Source of the DNA: Bugula neritina
Taxonomy: Eukaryota; Bryozoa; Gymnolaemata; Cheilostomatida; Bugulidae
Direction: 5' to 3'
Assembly: GCA_964035545.1 (NCBI GenBank)
Contig: CAXIUT010000227.1
Coordinates: 1 to 64,000, forward strand
DNA: 64,000 nucleotides
Shown one piece after another: positions 59,106 through 64,000 of the stretch. The notes beneath the pieces are model-generated. The model saw only the letters and a list, made by a program, of their open reading frames with translations, was not told the origin of the DNA and searched no databases. The position numbers were made by a program, and so were the translations under genes. How positions within the stretch are numbered: position 1 is the first letter of the stretch; every line of letters starts with the position of its first letter.

Positions 59106-59595
59106 ACTAGAGACAGCACTGGCTGGCTTGTGTAGGGAGGAGAAAGGAACATAACAGAATGATGAGTAGAGTTTTCAGGTATGTCATTAATTAATTTATA
59201 TGGTAACCAGTCTTTCATATGTTAAATTTAGTTCATATAATTAAACAAATAATAGTCCTTTCAATTAAACAACTAATAGTTCTTTTAATTAAACAACTAA
59301 TAGTTCATAGGATTAAACAACTAATAGTTCATATAATTAAACAGCTGATGGTTCATAGGATTAAACAACTAATAGTTCATATAATTAAACAGCTGATAGT
59401 TCATACAATTAGACAGCTGATAGTTCGTAGGATTAAACAACTGAAATAAGTTGCTTTTTCATGAAATATAGTCAATACTATGATGATTTTTAAATATTGA
59501 TGATAGAAATAGAAAAATGCAATAATAATAGATTTGATTATGATTGTATTTGTGCAGTGACTGAATTAACCAATTATAACATTAATACTTAAGTG
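59106..59595. other. Spacer with a 24-bp minisatellite
   Basis: A 490-bp region. At about 59230-59442 there are nine units of a 24-bp repeat (TTCATATAATTAAACAACTAATAG and variants alternating ATA and AGG). The unit length is a multiple of three, so it happens to be open in one frame, but no supported gene contains it. Confidence 0.75.
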
Positions 59596-59967
59596 ATGGA
59601 AGACAAAAAAGCCAGATAGATCTACCAGCAACTCAAAGAACACTATGAAACCTGTTCTGATGATGATGAACAAAACAGACTCAATGAGGCCTCACAAAAA
59701 CTCGACAGTGTCTTCAAGAAGATGCAAGTTGCTATGGAGAACTATGAGAAGAAAACTGAGGAAAACAACAGAAACTTTCAAGAGAAATTCAATGAGTTTA
59801 TCAACCATTATTGGGAGCAAAGTTTTGAACCTCATGTGGACAAGATTCGAGAAATGCAAGGAGTCAACAGGAGCAGATGGAATCAAATTTATCCCAAGAT
59901 GGAAGCACTCAATCAGATGAGAAAAATCTACAGACAAACTTTCAGAAGCAGTGGAAAATTGGAATGA
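59596..59967 (+). CDS. Small coiled-coil protein
   Basis: An intact 123-aa frame, almost wholly helical and charged (EASQKLDSVFKKMQVAMENY; TEENNRNFQEKFNEFINHYW). It uses few UAA/UAG codons and is less AT-rich than its neighbours, as highly expressed genes often are. No family is recognised. Confidence 0.65.
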
Positions 59968-60157
59968 TCTCTGCTAACCTTTGATTCAAATCATCTATTC
60001 TTATTGAAATATAGGCTGATATCAGTCTGATTTAACAAATATGATTCTCCAATAGTCCTACTAGACTGTTCAGATTAGATGTTAGATGCAATTGGTAAGT
60101 TATTATTTAAAAATTTTAGTTGAGAACTTAAATACAATATATTCGATAATAATTCTT

Positions 60158-60871
60158 ATGCAGAACTAACTTAAACCTCTTTTCATTCCACTTTCAGCCA
60201 GAAATATGTGTTCTCTATCAGTCAAAAATCAAGAGCCATTTATCAGAAAGCCTCAGAGTCACAACAAAATAAAAATCAATCTTAAAAGACTACCCAACGA
60301 TTTCTTTCAGTCTCCATCTTCAATGCCTGACATCACTCCTCTTACATAAATTATTTACAAGTGCAAAACTGCTGCTCATCAGGGTAGAAAAGTTGATAAA
60401 AAGTAGCCACTACAGTCTTTACATCAACTTGATATTGATCTAAATGGTTCAAAGGGAGAGGCTCGTTAACATAAGAGCTAGAGGAGAAAGAGAGTATTAC
60501 ATAAAACTAAACTTACCTAACAATCATTTTAGAATAGCAACACTATGAACTGGACTTTTTCTAGACCATTTTTTTCAGAATAGAAACAACCAGTTGCTCA
60601 ATCTCTTCCTAAAAAGTAAGGCCTTGAATACTCATTCAACACTACTTAAAGAATGCAGAGTAAAAGTCCAAGAGTCGCAAAACTAAAAAAGTTAGCTTCG
60701 AATACTGAATGTGTTAGAGGGACTGCTCAAAAGTAAGAGAATACTGAGAAAGTAAAGAGCCTGATAACAGATAAGATCAGTGAGTTAAATTTGAATAGGT
60801 TAAAAATGAATTTGAGAAAGAATAATCATCCTCAATCTTACCTACAGTACATTAAAAAATGTTGTTATTGA
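60158..60871 (+). CDS. Basic disordered protein
   Basis: An intact 237-aa frame, rich in Lys, Arg, Ser and Gln, with a short folded-looking start (LKPLFIPLSARNMCSLSV) and no domain I can name. It is probably a nucleic-acid- or microtubule-associated protein by composition only. The spacer to the DnaJ gene is 86 bp. Confidence 0.6.
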
Positions 60872-60957
60872 TTGCTAATCTAATTTATTGATGAAGTATT
60901 AGATAGTTTTGTTTAAATTATATTGTTATATAATTAAATTCACACGTACAAGACAGT

Positions 60958-61470
60958 ATGAAGCTTCTCTACATGGCTCTGTTGGTCTTTCTGGCATGTA
61001 TTTCAAGTGTGGTGGGAAAGATTCCTAATCCTTACAAAGTACTAGGGGTCAAACAGGATGCTAATTAAGATTAAATTCGAAATGGATTCAAGAAAAGGTC
61101 TAAAAAATACCATCCTGATAGAAACAAATAAGATCCAAGGGCTAAAGAAAAGTTTTAAAAAATAGCCAATGCATATGAGTTGCTTAAAGATCCTGAAAGG
61201 AGAAGAATGTATGATCTAACTGGCGATTAAGATCCTCAAGCTCAACAGCAGCAACAACATGGAGGTTTTGGAGGGTTTGGAGGAGGATTCGGAGGTTTCG
61301 GAGGAGGAATAGATATTTAATAATTAATGAGACAAGGATTTTTCGGTGGACATCCTGGAGGACATCACGGTGGTGGAGGTCAGAGAAGGCAAAGAGGACA
61401 AAGAGGACAAAGAGGAACTACTTATACATTTAGTTTTGGAGGCGGATAAGGAATGCAATTTGAGATGTGA
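60958..61470 (+). CDS. DnaJ-domain co-chaperone with signal peptide (ER type)
   Basis: An intact 170-aa frame. A signal peptide (MKLLYMALLVFLACISSVVG) is followed by a J domain with the HPD motif (SKKYHPDRNKEDPRAKEKF), then a Gln run coded purely by CAA/CAG and a Gly/Phe-rich region (HGGFGGFGGGFGGFGGG). J domains stimulate Hsp70 ATPase, and the signal peptide places this one in the ER, where the partner would be BiP. It is short: the substrate-binding C-terminal domains of ERdj3 are absent, and it lacks an HDEL-type end. Confidence 0.88.
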
Positions 61471-61633
61471 TATTGCGGTATTATATCAATCAGTAAGAAT
61501 CACTAAATAATTTAAAAAGCTCTATTAAAGAAAGGTTGTCAATATTATTTAATGTACTTTTTATGTTTGATATGATGGTATTATTTAGAATTTTGATATA
61601 TCGCGCCTTATAATAAGATTTATCAGAAAAGAT

Positions 61634-62386
61634 ATGTAAGCAGTCAACCTTTTTCTTACTTTTGATTCATTCAAAAAGGCTTTAGGCAGTTGGTAAAAAC
61701 CACTAGGTAAATTTTTGGACTCAAAACTATTCCAGTAGATCTACAAATTCATCAAGGCATAATATTAATCAGGCAAAAAGGTACACAAAAAGTAACTTAG
61801 ATCTACCCCAAAATGGAGAATATTTTTAATGCTTTTTCTACTACTCCTATTTCTAATATTAAAGTGGTGATTGTCGGTCAAGATCCCTATCATCAACCGA
61901 ACCAGGCTCACGGACTGTGTTTTAGTGTATTGAAGCCAGTGCCACCTCCGCCTTCTCTTAAAAACATCTACAAAAACCAAATAACTCATAAGTTAATTGA
62001 TAAGGCTCCTAATCATGGAGATTTAACTAAATGGGCTGAACAAGGAGTGTTTCTTTTGAATGCTAGTTTAACTGTAGAGGATAGCAAACCAAACTCCCAT
62101 GCGAAATGCGGATGGCAGAAGTTTACAGATCATGTTATTGATGTGATCAATCAGTAATGCAAGGAGGTTGTGTTTTTATTATGGGGAAAACCAGCTCAGG
62201 ATAAAGCTAAATCGGTTAACACAATTAAACACTGCATCTTGAAGACATCTCATCCTTCACCACTATCAGCTCATGCAGGATTTTTAACTTCAGGTACTTA
62301 TCTGTTGATATTTAGACTGCTTCAACGACTGTAACAAATATTTGGAAAGTAAAGGTAAAAAACCAATAAACTGGAATCTTAACTGA
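61634..62386 (+). CDS. UNG: Uracil-DNA glycosylase with two tiny introns
   Basis: It removes uracil from DNA in base-excision repair. Exons 61634-61780, 61801-62293 and 62316-62386 give 236 aa. The water-activating loop is [10 protein letters not shown], followed by HGLCFSV and [10 protein letters not shown], then [22 protein letters not shown] and the DNA-intercalating loop HPSPLSAH. The C-terminus GKKPINWN matches human GKKPIDWK. Introns of 20 nt (GTACAC...CTTAG) and 22 nt (GTACTT...TTTAG) are required to join these conserved blocks, which makes this the clearest intron model in the window. There is no obvious targeting signal. Confidence 0.95.
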
Positions 62387-62482
62387 TAATCATCATCTGA
62401 ATCTTTAATACTACCTAACAAAATCATCTTAGTTTGAGCTATTGATATAAATTTCTTTGATAATTATTATTTAAATCAACAG

Positions 62483-62968
62483 ATGGATAATTATGGTAGT
62501 GACGACGATTATGGTAATGCAATAGATGAGGAGGGAGTCGAGGAAGGATTTTCTGATTAATCTCAAGGATAAAGAGATTACTAGACTCCTGTTGATGAAG
62601 GCGAAGAACTCTAAAATGAGGAAGGGTTTGATGAAGAGGACGATTCAATAGAAGAGGAAAGTGTGCAGAGCAATAGTTACTAAGTTATTCAAGAAGAGGT
62701 GAAGACAAAAGCAAATGAGAAGAGGATAACATCTCCTTTTATGACTAAGTTCGAAAAAGCAAAAATAATCGGGATGAGAGCAGTTCAGATATCAAAGAAT
62801 GCTCCTCTTTATTTAAAAAGTGAAAATATCGCCAATATGAACTGGGATCCAATTACAATAGCCGAAAAAGAACTTGCTGACAAGAAGATTCCTTTTGTAA
62901 TTAGAAGATATTTACCTGATGCCTCTTTTGAAGACTGGAAAATCAGTGATTTGAAAACTTTCGATTGA
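62483..62968 (+). CDS. RPB6: RNA polymerase subunit RPB6 (ABC23)
   Basis: An intact 161-aa frame. The first 75 residues are acidic and disordered, as in all eukaryotic RPB6. The core reads RITSPFMTKFEKAKIIGMRA, then ENIANMNWDPITIAEKEL and KKIPFVIRRYLPDASFEDW, following human RPB6 closely. This subunit is shared by RNA polymerases I, II and III and holds the clamp. UAA/UAG in the acidic tail fit Glu. It lies 96 bp after UNG on the same strand. Confidence 0.95.
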
Positions 62969-63033
62969 TCTTAAACTAAATAGCTTTAATTTTCTTTTCT
63001 TATAAAGATGATAATAACTCTAAAGTAAATAAA

Positions 63034-64000
63034 TCATCTTTTGGAGAATGTTATCAAAGATTTCTTTATTTCTTTTTTTAAAAGTTATATTATATCTTTA
63101 TCGAGGGAGATTTCTTTGAACTTATTTATCAGTTTTTGAATGTTGAATTAGTTAAATTACTTTTCTGTTGTTGCAATAAAAATTCCACAATATTAAAGAT
63201 AGCCAAAAGGAATTTATGGCTTAGCAAAACCTCTAAATAGATAATATACTGTTTTAGAATTTATTATTATTAGTTGATGAGGAATATTCAACTTTTAGGA
63301 TGTCTAAAATAGCTAATTGAGAATCAAAGATATATTGGAATTGATTTATTTTTCATATATTTGATTTATTAATGATTCAATTTTTACATAGAAAGCTCCT
63401 AACTTCTCAAAAACTGATATCTATAACCCTTTAAAAGTCAATTCCTGACAGATATTGTTGAGCCTTTCTCCTTTAACTGTTTAAAAAATGAACTGTTATG
63501 ATTCTAACTGACCAAAATCGATTAATTGATAGTGAAAATGGTTGACTGAAGAAGCTCCTCCTTGAGAATTATACATTATTCTGAATGATAAAAATTGTAC
63601 TGATAGTTTGGTAGTATTTTGTTTAAAATTAAAACTTTTTTAATAACCTCTAAATTTAGTTTTTGGGGAAGATTGGACCTTATTGATGGGACTAAAAGCA
63701 TATGACCGAAACATACAGGAGCTCCAGAGATAATCAATCGATTTGGATGTTAATTTTAATGAATATTGAAGATTATTTATTATTTTTAAAAATCTATTTC
63801 GGCAATAGTTTCATCACAAGATATTTTATTAAAGTTAAATAGATTGGTATCGAAAGGAAATGATATTTTCTTCTATTAAAAAGATCTTTAAACCCAATTT
63901 GAAGGTCTTTTACCTCCATATGATACATTTTTAATGACAAAAAACTCGTCTTTACGAGAAAATTAGTATTACTAAAAACATCCAAAATCATAGTTTTGAG
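63034..64000 (-). CDS. GDP-D-glucose phosphorylase-like (GDPGP1/VTC2 family), partial, frame-corrected
   Basis: The gene runs off the right edge; the start is not in the window. It has HPNRLIISGAPVCFGHMLLV followed by LPQ, and the HIT-type catalytic motif in MYNSQGGASSVNHFHYQ, both typical of the GDPGP1/VTC2 family. That family phosphorolyses GDP-hexoses (GDP-D-glucose in animals, GDP-L-galactose in plants). One frame change near 63650 is needed. It ends with a Lys-rich helix at UGA 63034. It converges with RPB6, 65 bp stop to stop. Confidence 0.75.

Overview
Organism. The window looks like somatic (macronuclear) DNA of a ciliate, most likely a peritrich or a relative. Three signs support this. 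(1) Blocks of pure CCCCAA/GGGGTT telomeric repeat occur seven times. (2) Genes read open only if UAA and UAG are sense codons and UGA is the sole stop. At conserved positions the reassigned codon falls on Glu, not Gln: the Glu of the Twinkle WGSFEI motif, three Glu of the HECT motif GEEGTDEGGVKNEFF, the LPEYES motif next to the HECT catalytic Cys, the chromoshadow FYE, repeated MORN YEGEW units, and a PB1 acidic motif. UAA/UAG = Glu is the known peritrich code (translation table 30). (3) Introns are only about 20-22 nt, start with GTA and end with TAG. The DNA is very AT-rich and gene-dense, with convergent stops often 30-100 bp apart. Protein-coding ORFs are therefore much longer than standard-code ORFs suggest. 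Layout. Telomeric blocks split the window into six chromosome pieces. C1 (1-8236): telomere, UBR1-type E3 ligase, coiled-coil protein, SNARE, unknown acidic protein. C2 (8237-20890): MUL1-like E3, ARP6, cyclin, coiled-coil protein, leucine-rich-repeat protein, short-chain dehydrogenase, 4-TM protein, a tandem pair of lipid-anchored-type proteins, UBE3A-like HECT E3, and Twinkle, whose 5' end is cut. C3 (20891-35353): a complete telomere-to-telomere minichromosome with a beta-trefoil lectin, an acidic protein, an HP1-like chromodomain protein, an SLC44 transporter, CFAP206, two small unknowns, a membrane-linked purple acid phosphatase, a 59-bp minisatellite, an SLC22-type transporter and an unknown helical protein. 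A 200-N gap follows. C4 (35554-46518): a second complete minichromosome that repeats the CFAP206-to-helical-protein part of C3 (about 9.3 kb) and then continues into a PB1-ZZ autophagy-receptor-like gene. C5 (46519-55234): two MORN-repeat proteins (one cut, one fused to a B-box), several unknowns, an NAD(P)-binding protein, a type I membrane protein, telomere. C6 (55235-64000): a large cut ORF, a 24-bp minisatellite, small coiled-coil and basic proteins, an ER-type DnaJ, uracil-DNA glycosylase, RPB6 and a partial GDP-glucose phosphorylase-like gene. How it fits together. The genes are ordinary eukaryotic housekeeping and ciliary genes; no single operon-like system is evident. The unusual part is chromosome structure: two overlapping minichromosomes share seven genes but end at different places, and four junctions carry a telomere on one side only, three of them cutting straight through a gene. 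Sequence quality. Many genes need one or a few one-base frame corrections, often in homopolymers, and the two 9.3-kb copies differ by such indels, so most frame breaks are probably assembly errors. Coordinates of genes marked as frame-corrected are outer limits.
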